Shown here one piece after another: positions 1-5,515 of a stretch of DNA of 5,532 nt. Positions within the stretch are counted from its first letter, which is position 1. Every line of letters begins with the position of its first letter. Location: positions 1 through 5,532 of the forward strand of contig DTSG01000052.1 in assembly GCA_012965455.1 (NCBI GenBank). Direction: 5' to 3'. A program made the position numbers and the translations under genes. Below the pieces are notes generated by a model. The model had not been told where the DNA came from and ran no database searches. It saw only the letters and a list, made by a program, of their open reading frames with translations. Origin of the DNA: Planctomycetaceae bacterium (GTDB taxonomy: Bacteria; Planctomycetota; Planctomycetia; Pirellulales; Pirellulaceae).

Positions 1-5
1 CGGAA

Positions 6-398
6 TTGTCCTCATACTGGAATCGGAACCACCTCGCGACGCACTCCAAAAGTATCAATGTTATCGCTTCAGACTGTTCCGAACGGCAAGCATTACGACT
101 GTTGCTTGTCCAAGAACGATTTAATGCCTGTTTTTATCCCAGCGCCCATACGATTTCACAGGATAATCGGCACCGGCCTGTTGTTTATTGCATTACCGAC
201 AGGCGTGAATTAGAAACGTTATTCAGAGAAACGATTTCTTCGCCATCGGTGATTATCACAAATCACTTCAATGGTCTGGACCAGACATTCTTTGAGCGCG
301 ACCGTTCTGTGACACTGCTGCGAAAACCATTCCTTGGCCACGATTTAGTCAATGCGATTAGCAGCATCTGTTTGCTATCCGCCGCTGACGCTGCTTAA
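6..398 (+). CDS. Stand-alone degenerate response-regulator receiver (REC) domain protein; start may lie upstream of the window
   Basis: About 130 residues that follow the receiver-domain pattern. The first strand, INVIASD (residues 17-23), ends in a single acidic residue, D23, where active receivers have an acidic pair. A helix follows at 25-38. A third strand, VVYCITD, offers D65 as a possible phospho-acceptor. The fourth strand, VIITNH (82-87), resembles the FITGH segment of FixJ-type receivers. The fifth strand ends in the diagnostic LRKPF with K107-P108 and a closing helix. No output domain follows. Receivers of this kind normally take phosphate from a histidine kinase; with a reduced acidic pocket this one may be a phosphate-independent partner protein, which is inference. 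The only start in the window is TTG at 6, and the frame is open to the window edge, so the true start may be outside. The gene converges on the HD gene with a 12-bp gap and no visible terminator between them. Confidence 0.7.
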   Translation: MSSYWNRNHLATHSKSINVIASDCSERQALRLLLVQERFNACFYPSAHTISQDNRHRPVVYCITDRRELETLFRETISSPSVIITNHFNGLDQTFFERDRSVTLLRKPFLGHDLVNAISSICLLSAADAA

Positions 399-410
399 CA
401 ATCTGCTGCC

Positions 411-1709
411 CTAATTCGACAAGGACTGCAGCAGTAACTCGTCCAGATCCCTGCGGGACCGACAAGCTTCCGCAAATTCACTGCGCACAAAAATACGAAC
501 TCGTTTCACGTGATAATCAAATTGTTCTTCGGCTAAAACTCGTACTACGGGCGAACGGTCGCTCAATGGCGTAAAACTATCTGTTATTTTATCGTACACG
601 TTTAAATCGAATTGCACTTCAAGTTCCGTCGGTGGTGCGTCAATTAGTACTGCGTTGGGAGTTGTCCCGCAATTCAATAACTCTTGCAAACGCCGACTGG
701 CAGCATTCAGCTCAACATATGATAGACCAGCTACCCGATGATAAATATCGGGGTTGTTAGATGCGTTACATTGGAACACGGACTTGTGCAGTTTACGTAT
801 TGGACCGAAAAGTTCCGACGCAAGTGTACCCGCTTCAGTCGTGTGAAGAATATAGCTTTCCGCTTCGGTATCGCTAAGTGAACAAATAGCCTCGATGTTT
901 TCGGCGGATGGCATTTGTTGGACACAACATTGAAGCATCGCCGTAGCGCTGCGGACAGTTTTATGCCAATATACTTCACTGAACATCACGTATCGTGCAA
1001 ACACCATCATCTCCGCAGCGGTTAGGGATTTGCCACTCAGCGCCAATTGGTTGACTGTTGGATCCGCCATAAGTCCCAATATTAGTCGCTGTTGATCGTA
1101 GTTTCGTCCGTATGGAACACCGGCGTGGAGACTGTCACGTTGGAGATAATCCATTTTGTCGATATCGACAGGACTCGAAAGCATTGAAAATAGTAGCTGT
1201 TCGCTGGCGGATCCAACTTCGCCTGACAGAAAACGGGCAACATCTTGAGGCGCGCAAGTCCATTGCGAGTCGATCTTCTCGGCAATTTCAGACTCACAAA
1301 TAATCTTTGCTGCCCGCTCCTCATGGCCTGCTAATCCTGGCAACCGCATATCTTCGATTGGATGACAATACGCCCAGTGACCGATATCATGTAGCAGAGC
1401 GGCTAACACAAAAGTCTCTAGTTCGATTGTAGTCACGGATTTAGCGAAATCCGCAAACCCCATGAAGTGTTCCAGATACCGTAGCGCTAAGTGATAGACG
1501 CCTAGGGAATGTTCAAACCGAGTATGGTTTGCGGACGGGTATACTCGAGCAACCAACCCTAGTTGCGATAAATGCGTTAGCCGATGAAACGCCGGAGTAT
1601 CAATTAAACCGCGAATACGTTCTGTTAACGGAACATCTTGTTGGTAGGCAATGCGAATGACACGTTGAGGATTTCTCAATGCATCAAGTTCCAATATGGA
1701 GCAGTTCAT
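411..1709 (-). CDS. HD-domain phosphohydrolase, SAMHD1/dGTPase-like (COG1078 type)
   Basis: A protein of about 432 residues, counting from the ATG at 1709. In the longer 452-residue reading from TTG at 1769 the HD motifs are H87 in HTRFEHSLG, H127-D128 in LLHDIGH, and D204 in VDIDKMDY. These match the four metal ligands of SAMHD1, and H131, H149-E150, K205, Y208 and D212 match its further active-site positions. The family start pattern, LIDTPAFHRLTHLSQLG, lies just before them. Characterised relatives split dNTPs into deoxynucleosides and triphosphate in the cytosol; the substrate here cannot be read from sequence. The C-terminal third, with ID-PP and SDRSPVV segments, resembles the C-terminal region of COG1078 proteins. 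I prefer the ATG at 1709 because it forms an ATGA overlap with the stop of the upstream zinc-ribbon gene, which suggests translational coupling. Other starts are ATG at 1724 and TTG at 1769. No clear Shine-Dalgarno sequence precedes any of them. Confidence 0.9.
   Translation of the reverse strand: MNCSILELDALRNPQRVIRIAYQQDVPLTERIRGLIDTPAFHRLTHLSQLGLVARVYPSANHTRFEHSLGVYHLALRYLEHFMGFADFAKSVTTIELETFVLAALLHDIGHWAYCHPIEDMRLPGLAGHEERAAKIICESEIAEKIDSQWTCAPQDVARFLSGEVGSASEQLLFSMLSSPVDIDKMDYLQRDSLHAGVPYGRNYDQQRLILGLMADPTVNQLALSGKSLTAAEMMVFARYVMFSEVYWHKTVRSATAMLQCCVQQMPSAENIEAICSLSDTEAESYILHTTEAGTLASELFGPIRKLHKSVFQCNASNNPDIYHRVAGLSYVELNAASRRLQELLNCGTTPNAVLIDAPPTELEVQFDLNVYDKITDSFTPLSDRSPVVRVLAEEQFDYHVKRVRIFVRSEFAEACRSRRDLDELLLQSLSN
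1706..1709 (-). other. ATGA start/stop overlap between the zinc-ribbon and HD genes
   Basis: On the - strand the TGA stop of the zinc-ribbon gene (1708-1706) shares two bases with an in-frame ATG of the HD gene (1709-1707). This arrangement is typical of translational coupling. It is the main reason for choosing this start, since no ribosome-binding site is visible before it. Confidence 0.65.
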
Positions 1710-2410
1710 GGCGCGAGTAACCATTGGTGGAAATTGTTCGCCAATAGGCAATACAGACTGGTCATGCAAATCATGACTGCAACGTGCAACCCGCCCTGCA
1801 GCAACTCCATTTCGTAGAGAACCATGGGCGCGAAGCTAGCAATTGCGAAGCAAGCAATTCCGACTATAGCTAGGATCAACGTGCGTGAATCATCGTGATG
1901 GTCGAGTAGTAAAGTTGCTGTGACAAAGACCACGGCGATTAGGCAGTAAATGGCGGCAGTAATAGCAGAACGGATAATTGTCGTACGTCGATCGAATGCC
2001 TCGACCTCAGAATCTTTCAATACGCCGTATCCTAGTAGACTAGAGGCTAGTGACAATAGCACCAACCCCAGACCAAATAAGATACCCGTTGTGTAGGTGA
2101 GGACACCAACAGGGTCGCCTTGCAGTGTGCGTGTCAATACAGCAACGAATGCAGCGGAAGCGAAAAGTGAACATAGCGTAATGACCTCGAAACGCTTAAA
2201 AAACCCAACTCGCCTAGCTATACCGTCAATCTTTGTGTGGGCACCTGGAGAGCTTGGCTTGTGCTCAGGTTCTTCAATGACAAGTTGATCTTCCGGTGCT
2301 GGAATGGCAATGATCGTCTTACAACCAGGGCAGGGACCGGATCGCCCGGCAAACTCGTCGCTAACCTGAAATCTCTTGAAGCAACCAGAACATATTACAT
2401 CAATCGCCAT
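1706..2410 (-). CDS. Zinc-ribbon membrane protein with about five transmembrane helices
   Basis: A 234-residue protein from the ATG at 2410. The N-terminus reads MAIDVICSGC and carries two knuckles, C7-x2-C10 and C27-x2-C30, giving a four-cysteine zinc ribbon of the kind many planctomycete proteins begin with. A charged linker (about 38-70, with several E, P and K) leads to hydrophobic segments at roughly 75-93, 101-130, 145-169, 177-201 and 207-226, so the ribbon is probably cytosolic on an inner-membrane anchor. I see no catalytic motif, and the role is unknown. The frame can be extended to a TTG at 2476, but the extra 22 residues are not family-like, whereas the ribbon start at 2410 is; ATG 2422 is another option. 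No Shine-Dalgarno sequence is obvious. The stop codon overlaps the ATG of the HD phosphohydrolase (1706-1709), which points to co-expression and possibly a functional link. Confidence 0.8.
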   Translation of the reverse strand: MAIDVICSGCFKRFQVSDEFAGRSGPCPGCKTIIAIPAPEDQLVIEEPEHKPSSPGAHTKIDGIARRVGFFKRFEVITLCSLFASAAFVAVLTRTLQGDPVGVLTYTTGILFGLGLVLLSLASSLLGYGVLKDSEVEAFDRRTTIIRSAITAAIYCLIAVVFVTATLLLDHHDDSRTLILAIVGIACFAIASFAPMVLYEMELLQGGLHVAVMICMTSLYCLLANNFHQWLLAP

Positions 2411-2452
2411 TACGTAAACCATGAAGAGGATGGATTTCAAGAGGCACTTGCG

Positions 2453-2468
2453 GGCACTACAAAGTGCC
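2453..2468. repeat. Short perfect inverted repeat upstream of the zinc-ribbon gene
   Basis: GGCACT (2453-2458), four bases, then AGTGCC (2463-2468): a six-base perfect stem with an ACAA spacer. A third copy of GGCACT stands at 2443-2448, so the right arm has two possible partners. It lies 43 bases before the ATG at 2410, in the 140-bp gap between two - strand genes. It could be an operator or a leader hairpin. There is no T-run after it on either strand, so it is not a normal terminator. Such a repeat can arise by chance. Confidence 0.35.
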
Positions 2469-2550
2469 AATACCAATATCGAAGTCTACCAAATTTCGGC
2501 GCGCAACGTCAGCCTGAAAGCCATTTAGGGTTTAAGAAGTTTACGCGAGG

Positions 2551-3210
2551 CTAACCGAGTATCGTTTCTAGGATTGAATTACCGGCACCACGTTGGATGA
2601 TAATCCAAATCATGATTCCCGCAGTAGCCGTGGGTAGCAAAGGGCCGAGCGTCAACAGACGAATTAAAAGCGTTTGTCGATTGTTTTTATCTGCGACAAG
2701 ACTGATGAACGAACAAAATGCGGAAAGCACCGAAATCAATAATAGAATTGTAGCGATGCCGACAGGGAATTCAGAACGGTATTCTTCCCTATCGAAAGAA
2801 ACTAGAGTATCCCATACTGGATGCCCGAGAACCCAAAACATTACAACAACTAGATACCCCGTTAAAAAGATCATCGATGCGCAAAGGGACCATTCTCCCA
2901 TAGAAGCGTCGGCTTCTTCTTCATCAGCTGTTTCATCCAGTTCAATGACGTCCGCTTCGTCTGTTTCATCCAGTTCAATGACGTCCGCGTCGTCTGTTTC
3001 ATCCAGATCGATGACGTCCGCGTCGTCTGTTTCATCCAGATCGATGACGTCCGCGTCGTTTTCTGAAGAATCACTGAGATCGTTATCGACCGAATCGCTT
3101 GCTGAGGAATCATTGAGATCAATCACAGCGTCGGATTCTTCTAACGTGCCTGGGGCAGCCTCGTCCGTTTCAGAGCCGTTTGGATCCGTTGTCTCTATTT
3201 CCGGTGACAT
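2551..3210 (-). CDS. Acidic-repeat membrane protein (four 11-residue repeats plus three transmembrane helices)
   Basis: A 219-residue protein. The first 105 residues are very rich in D, E, S and T with almost no basic residues. They contain four tandem copies of an 11-residue unit, A-D-V-I-[DE]-L-D-E-T-x-[DE], at 53-96, preceded by a worn copy (DAVIDLND) near 27-34. The rest is hydrophobic with helices at about 108-128, 149-171 and 182-205 and a short tail. There is no signal peptide. The acidic head is likely cytosolic and disordered and may bind cations or a basic partner, which is inference. I do not recognise a named family. The ATG at 3210 is followed directly by coding sequence; ahead of it is an A-rich stretch with only a GGA as a weak ribosome site. 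It lies between the ACT gene (104-bp gap) and the zinc-ribbon gene (140-bp gap to its ATG) on the same strand and may share their transcript. Confidence 0.8.
   Translation of the reverse strand: MSPEIETTDPNGSETDEAAPGTLEESDAVIDLNDSSASDSVDNDLSDSSENDADVIDLDETDDADVIDLDETDDADVIELDETDEADVIELDETADEEEADASMGEWSLCASMIFLTGYLVVVMFWVLGHPVWDTLVSFDREEYRSEFPVGIATILLLISVLSAFCSFISLVADKNNRQTLLIRLLTLGPLLPTATAGIMIWIIIQRGAGNSILETILG
2931..3062. repeat. In-gene tandem repeat: four units of 33 bp
   Basis: Four adjacent 33-bp units begin at 2931, 2964, 2997 and 3030, each opening with TTTCATCCAG on the + strand. Units 1 and 2 differ at one base, units 2 and 3 at two, and units 3 and 4 at two. The unit length is a multiple of three, so gain or loss of a copy keeps the frame and only lengthens or shortens the acidic head encoded on the - strand. 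Such close similarity suggests recent duplication and possible copy-number variation between strains. Confidence 0.93.
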
Positions 3211-3314
3211 GCTTTTTTTCCGTTTCGAGAATTTAAACCAATGCTACTTGTATTTTCGGGTGTTTAACGGGGGAAACTGTGATGAAAACCGCTGTCGCAC
3301 GCAATAAATAGCAG

Positions 3315-3821
3315 CTAGTTGTCGAAAATCAAGTCATCTTCAGTAATTAATTGGAAACCGCTGCTAGCTAGAGTTTCTACAGCATATTCGATATTGTCGA
3401 CCATTAGCGCAACGACAGGTCTCCCATGCGGCCGAGAGAATAGCGGATAGGCTTGCGTAATATTCAATTCGGCACGTAAAAGCGCTGTACATACGGATAG
3501 CATTGGTTGTCGAGTATCCGGGAGTTCGAGTGCTACTAATTGACTCTCGATCAAGGGAAATCCCGACCGTTCAAGGATCTCTCGGCCCGCTTCGGGATTA
3601 CTCAACAGCAGTCGTGCAAATGCGCACTCGGTAGAGTCATGGATTGAAAGCGCTAGAATACGAATATCCGTGCCATCGAACTTGCGGAGAACTTCCATAA
3701 GTTGTCCGACGCGATTTTCGAGAAATATCGTGAATTGAGTAAGTGCTGGGTAGCTGTGCCCCCGCATGGTTTCTAGCGGAGTAATTCCGTCTTCGCCATA
3801 ACTCATATAAGACCGCCGCAT
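3315..3821 (-). CDS. Tandem ACT-domain protein (acetolactate-synthase-regulatory-like)
   Basis: A 168-residue protein made of two ACT-like units. The first spans about 27-94 and opens with QFTIFLENRVGQL, the strand-turn-helix containing the N-x-x-G-x-L ligand-loop pattern of ACT domains, followed by IRILALSI. The second spans about 96-163, with MLSVCTALLRAELNI, a VVALMV strand and a closing helix ending in SGFQLITEDDL. ACT domains bind small ligands, often amino acids, and regulate enzymes. Similar free-standing proteins are often labelled acetolactate synthase in databases, but no catalytic domain is present here, so that name would be wrong. The N-terminal 25 residues are not ACT-like. ATGs at 3821, 3806 and 3767 are all possible; I keep 3821 because the promoter at 3846-3874 would start RNA about 18 bases before it. 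No Shine-Dalgarno sequence is seen. The gene is divergent from the thioesterase. Confidence 0.85.
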   Translation of the reverse strand: MRRSYMSYGEDGITPLETMRGHSYPALTQFTIFLENRVGQLMEVLRKFDGTDIRILALSIHDSTECAFARLLLSNPEAGREILERSGFPLIESQLVALELPDTRQPMLSVCTALLRAELNITQAYPLFSRPHGRPVVALMVDNIEYAVETLASSGFQLITEDDLIFDN

Positions 3822-3845
3822 AATAAGTGTTGTGAAACAATGTTA

Positions 3846-3874
3846 CTTATAGAGAAATCGCCTTCTGCAGTCAA
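3846..3874 (-). promoter_or_regulatory. Sigma70-type promoter for the ACT gene
   Basis: On the - strand a -35 box TTGACT (3874-3869) and a -10 box TATAAG (3851-3846) are separated by exactly 17 bases. Each box matches consensus at five of six positions. Transcription would begin near 3839, leaving an 18-base leader before the ATG at 3821. This is the best promoter match that I found in the window for a protein gene, and it may also serve the - strand genes downstream. Confidence 0.65.
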
Positions 3875-3891
3875 ATCTGGGCTGCTAAAAT
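3863..3891 (+). promoter_or_regulatory. Possible extended -10 promoter for the thioesterase gene
   Basis: TAAAAT at 3886-3891 is preceded by TG plus one base (3883-3885), which forms an extended -10 element. A weak -35 (TTCTGC, 3863-3868) lies 17 bases upstream. RNA would start near 3898, about 38 bases before the ATG at 3936. The element overlaps the -35 box of the divergent ACT promoter, so the two may compete for polymerase. Confidence 0.35.
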
Positions 3892-3922
3892 ATCTAACTT
3901 CACCGGTTTTTTTCGATACAGT

Positions 3923-3928
3923 AGGAAG
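3923..3928 (+). promoter_or_regulatory. Ribosome binding site that sets the thioesterase start
   Basis: AGGAAG lies just before the ATG at 3936; from the end of AGGA to the ATG is nine bases. It is the clearest Shine-Dalgarno sequence before any gene in the window, and it favours 3936 over the ATG at 3840. Confidence 0.6.
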
Positions 3929-3935
3929 CGGGATC

Positions 3936-4364
3936 ATGGATATTGGCGACGGTTTTAGTTACGAGTTACGAGTTCGTTATCAGGAAACGGACGGGCAGGG
4001 TATTGTCCATCATGGCAACTACCTCACCTACTTTGAAAAAGCACGTATTGAATTGCTACGGCATCACGGGATTAGTTATCGTGACATCGAAGAAAGTGGC
4101 TTGATGTTGGTCGTCGCGGAAGCACGAGTGGAATATTTTCAACCGGCGTTGTTCGACGACCTATTGCTGGTGAGTGTAACCGTGGCGCGGATCAAGGGCG
4201 CCGCGATCGAACACACGTACGTCATTACGCGAGGGGAAATCGAGATCGTACGAGGATTCACTCGTATCGGTTGTCTAAGTAAGGATAGCCGCATCAAACG
4301 AGTTCCTACATGGCTCGGTGGAAAGGGCGATTGGCCCGCTCCACGATCGCTGGTCAAAGATTAG
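3936..4364 (+). CDS. Acyl-CoA thioesterase, YbgC/4HBT hotdog-fold family
   Basis: A 142-residue protein from the ATG at 3936, the usual size for this family. The N-terminal part carries the family signature: R14-Y15-x-E-T18-D19-G-x-G22-I-V-x-H26-x-N28-Y29, then YFEKARIELLR (32-42). D19 corresponds to the catalytic Asp of 4-hydroxybenzoyl-CoA thioesterase (D17), and H26 to the conserved His of YbgC. A hotdog beta-sheet follows (VEYFQPALFDDLLLVSV at 66-81, EHTYVITRGE at 92-101). These cytosolic enzymes split acyl-CoA thioesters; the acyl chain cannot be predicted. The frame can be read from an ATG at 3840, but those 32 extra residues are unlike the family and would cover the divergent promoters. 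The Shine-Dalgarno site at 3923-3928 supports 3936. Its last 11 bases overlap the end of the convergent gene. E. coli YbgC belongs to the Tol-Pal cluster, but no tol gene is visible here, so I give no symbol. Confidence 0.88.
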   Translation: MDIGDGFSYELRVRYQETDGQGIVHHGNYLTYFEKARIELLRHHGISYRDIEESGLMLVVAEARVEYFQPALFDDLLLVSVTVARIKGAAIEHTYVITRGEIEIVRGFTRIGCLSKDSRIKRVPTWLGGKGDWPAPRSLVKD

Positions 4365-4926
4365 CTCCGTCAATTTCGTCGAGCAATAGGTCCAGGTCAT
4401 CTAATGATGCCTCCTGCCCGCTACGCCTAGGCATCGCCTTAATCGGTTTGTTCAGGCGGGAATCGTTTTGTGTTACTGGGGCACAAGTCGTTTCCGTGGG
4501 TAGCGTTTGTCGGATCTGTTTTCCATCGCGAAGTATCGTTAAAATTTGTTGCCGGGAATTAGCTGCAGCAGCGACGCCAGTTAAATCTAAACAGACAATG
4601 AGACGTTGCATAGCATCGTAATGGCCGGACGGTAGAACGATCGGCAGTTCCGATGTAGCTACATCGTCGCCGTCAAATTTCCCGACGATCCCTAGCCGCC
4701 GCAGGTGTTTGATGCAGTCCACAGCGTGATGCCAGGCGACGACAAGCATATCTCCCCGAATACCCTGAATACACAAGGCATCCGTACTATCGTTTTCGAG
4801 GTGAGCAACGTCTTCCACTAAGATTACTTCAATTCGATCCTGCATTAAGAGCGAAGCGACGAGTTCCTGCTCGGTGTCCCGTCGTTTTGGATCGTTTTGT
4901 TGCGACTGTGATAGTACTAGTTTCAT
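4354..4926 (-). CDS. Unrecognised hypothetical protein with acidic C-terminal tail
   Basis: A 190-residue protein that I cannot place in a family. It has a mixed alpha/beta look over about 18-82: a helix (TEQELVASLLMQDR), a strand IEVILVED (32-39), a second strand MLVVAWHH (60-67), and a helix with IKHLRRLGIVGKF (72-84). A short strand, RLIVCLDLTGV, follows at 108-118. The middle (141-170) is polar and probably flexible. The tail SLDDLDLLLDEID (174-186) is an acidic amphipathic helix, a shape often used for docking to another protein. There is no signal peptide, membrane segment or cysteine cluster. ATG 4926 is the first start in frame; only GGGA three bases before it resembles a ribosome site. 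Its 3' end overlaps the thioesterase gene by 11 bp in convergent orientation. A -10-like TATGAT at 4939-4934 would start RNA almost at the ATG, so the message may be leaderless; this is speculative. Confidence 0.65.
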   Translation of the reverse strand: MKLVLSQSQQNDPKRRDTEQELVASLLMQDRIEVILVEDVAHLENDSTDALCIQGIRGDMLVVAWHHAVDCIKHLRRLGIVGKFDGDDVATSELPIVLPSGHYDAMQRLIVCLDLTGVAAAANSRQQILTILRDGKQIRQTLPTETTCAPVTQNDSRLNKPIKAMPRRSGQEASLDDLDLLLDEIDGANL

Positions 4927-5180
4927 TTATCCCATCATACCGCAGAAGCGGGAGTTATGCATTGACGTACGAGTACAATTTGAGGCAGGCGATCAGCTAT
5001 CGTGGATACTCGATCTCCCTGAGGCAATGCGACACCGCCCATAGGGGTTTGATGAGTGGTCCCGCGCTATATAATCAAGTCACGCCGTTCCAAGTGGGTC
5101 AGCACAAAGTGTGCGAATATGTAGTCTTGTTATTTCATTCTGTACCGAGTTTGAGAGAAAGACTTGAACGATAAAGCGCA
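4927..5180. other. Gap of about 250 bp with no convincing protein gene
   Basis: The only sizeable open frame here runs on the + strand from 4887 to 5174, but its start lies antisense inside the neighbouring gene, it has no ribosome site, and its 95 residues show no domain. What can be seen is a -10 match on the + strand at 5070-5075, a five-base hairpin at 5102-5114 (GCACA, AAG, TGTGC), and the terminator directly to the right. A small untranslated RNA is possible. Confidence 0.5.
5049..5075 (+). promoter_or_regulatory. Possible promoter pointing at the terminator (candidate small RNA)
   Basis: TATAAT at 5070-5075 matches the -10 consensus fully. TTGATG at 5049-5054 matches the -35 at four of six positions, with a short 15-base spacer. 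RNA starting near 5082 would run about 130 bases into the terminator ending at 5214. AT-rich hexamers such as this also occur by chance. Confidence 0.3.
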
Positions 5181-5214
5181 AAAAAGGCCAACACACACTG
5201 GCATTGGCCTTTTT
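5180..5214. terminator. Bidirectional Rho-independent terminator
   Basis: AAAAAGGCCAA (5181-5191) pairs perfectly with TTGGCCTTTTT (5204-5214) around a 12-base loop. Because the stem is flanked by A on one side and T on the other, it ends in a T-run in both directions: five on the + strand and six (5185-5180) on the - strand. On the - strand it lies 40 bases after the tRNA and is its likely transcription end. On the + strand it would end any RNA started in the gap to the left. Confidence 0.88.
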
Positions 5215-5254
5215 AAATATTTGCGTTTACCCAATTGTTAGACGGGAAAACAAG

Positions 5255-5328
<74 letters not shown>

Positions 5329-5340
5329 TCATTTCCAGAT

Positions 5341-5346
5341 ATTATA
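5341..5346 (-). promoter_or_regulatory. -10 box of the tRNA-fMet promoter
   Basis: TATAAT on the - strand (5346-5341) is a full consensus -10 element. RNA would start near 5334, about six bases before the mature 5' end at 5328, a typical distance for a tRNA gene. The -35 region is weak: the best candidate, TATCCA 16 bases upstream (5368-5363), matches at three of six positions. Confidence 0.65.
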
Positions 5347-5486
5347 CACACCTCTGCTTGATTGGATAGTGCACATAATGGACGCGAAAATATATAAACA
5401 GGAGTGATCTGACCAACCGATATTGTCTTATCGAATTATCATTTTTGTAGGCATAAAGCCAAGTCTCTCCATTGTTGTAGAACTAA
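5347..5486. other. AT-rich non-coding stretch upstream of the tRNA
   Basis: Apart from the weak -35 region of the tRNA promoter, I see no open frame of note, no strong hairpin and no RNA gene here. An AGGAG at 5400-5404 is not followed by a usable start codon: the frame beginning at CTG 5409 stops by 5450. Confidence 0.5.
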
Positions 5487-5515
5487 TTGTCATATTATGC
5501 GACGATGAATACACT
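5487..5515 (+). promoter_or_regulatory. Possible promoter reading out of the window, with a dyad over the -10
   Basis: TTGTCA (5487-5492) and TACACT (5510-5515) are 17 bases apart and match consensus at five and four positions. A perfect five-base inverted repeat, ACACT-TAT-AGTGT (5511-5523), covers the -10 and start region, where an operator would block transcription. The gene it would serve lies beyond the window, so this cannot be confirmed here. Confidence 0.35.

Noticed and set aside
2411..2476. A longer N-terminus for the zinc-ribbon protein from TTG 2476
   Set aside because: The family-like beginning is at ATG 2410, and the added residues show no conserved feature.
2931..3062. The 33-bp repeats as a CRISPR array
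   Set aside because: The units are directly adjacent with no spacers and are translated in frame as an acidic peptide repeat.
2597..3307. A 236-residue + strand open frame rich in serine
   Set aside because: It is the antisense reading of the acidic repeat gene; the serine-rich repeats are the complement of the D/E-coding repeats, and it runs through that gene's upstream region.
3315..3821. Naming the tandem ACT protein as an acetolactate synthase subunit
   Set aside because: There is no catalytic domain, no large-subunit gene nearby, and the two ACT units are too divergent to assign a specific enzyme partner.
3840..3935. A longer N-terminus for the thioesterase from the ATG at 3840
   Set aside because: The extra 32 residues are unlike the family, overlie both divergent promoters and lack a ribosome site, whereas 3936 has AGGA at good spacing.
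4887..5174. A 95-residue + strand open frame ending just before the terminator
   Set aside because: It starts antisense inside another gene, has no ribosome site and shows no recognisable domain. Its position before the terminator is suggestive but not enough.
5400..5450. AGGAG at 5400-5404 as the ribosome site of a small gene
   Set aside because: No ATG, or GTG/TTG at proper spacing, follows, and the nearest frame closes by 5450.
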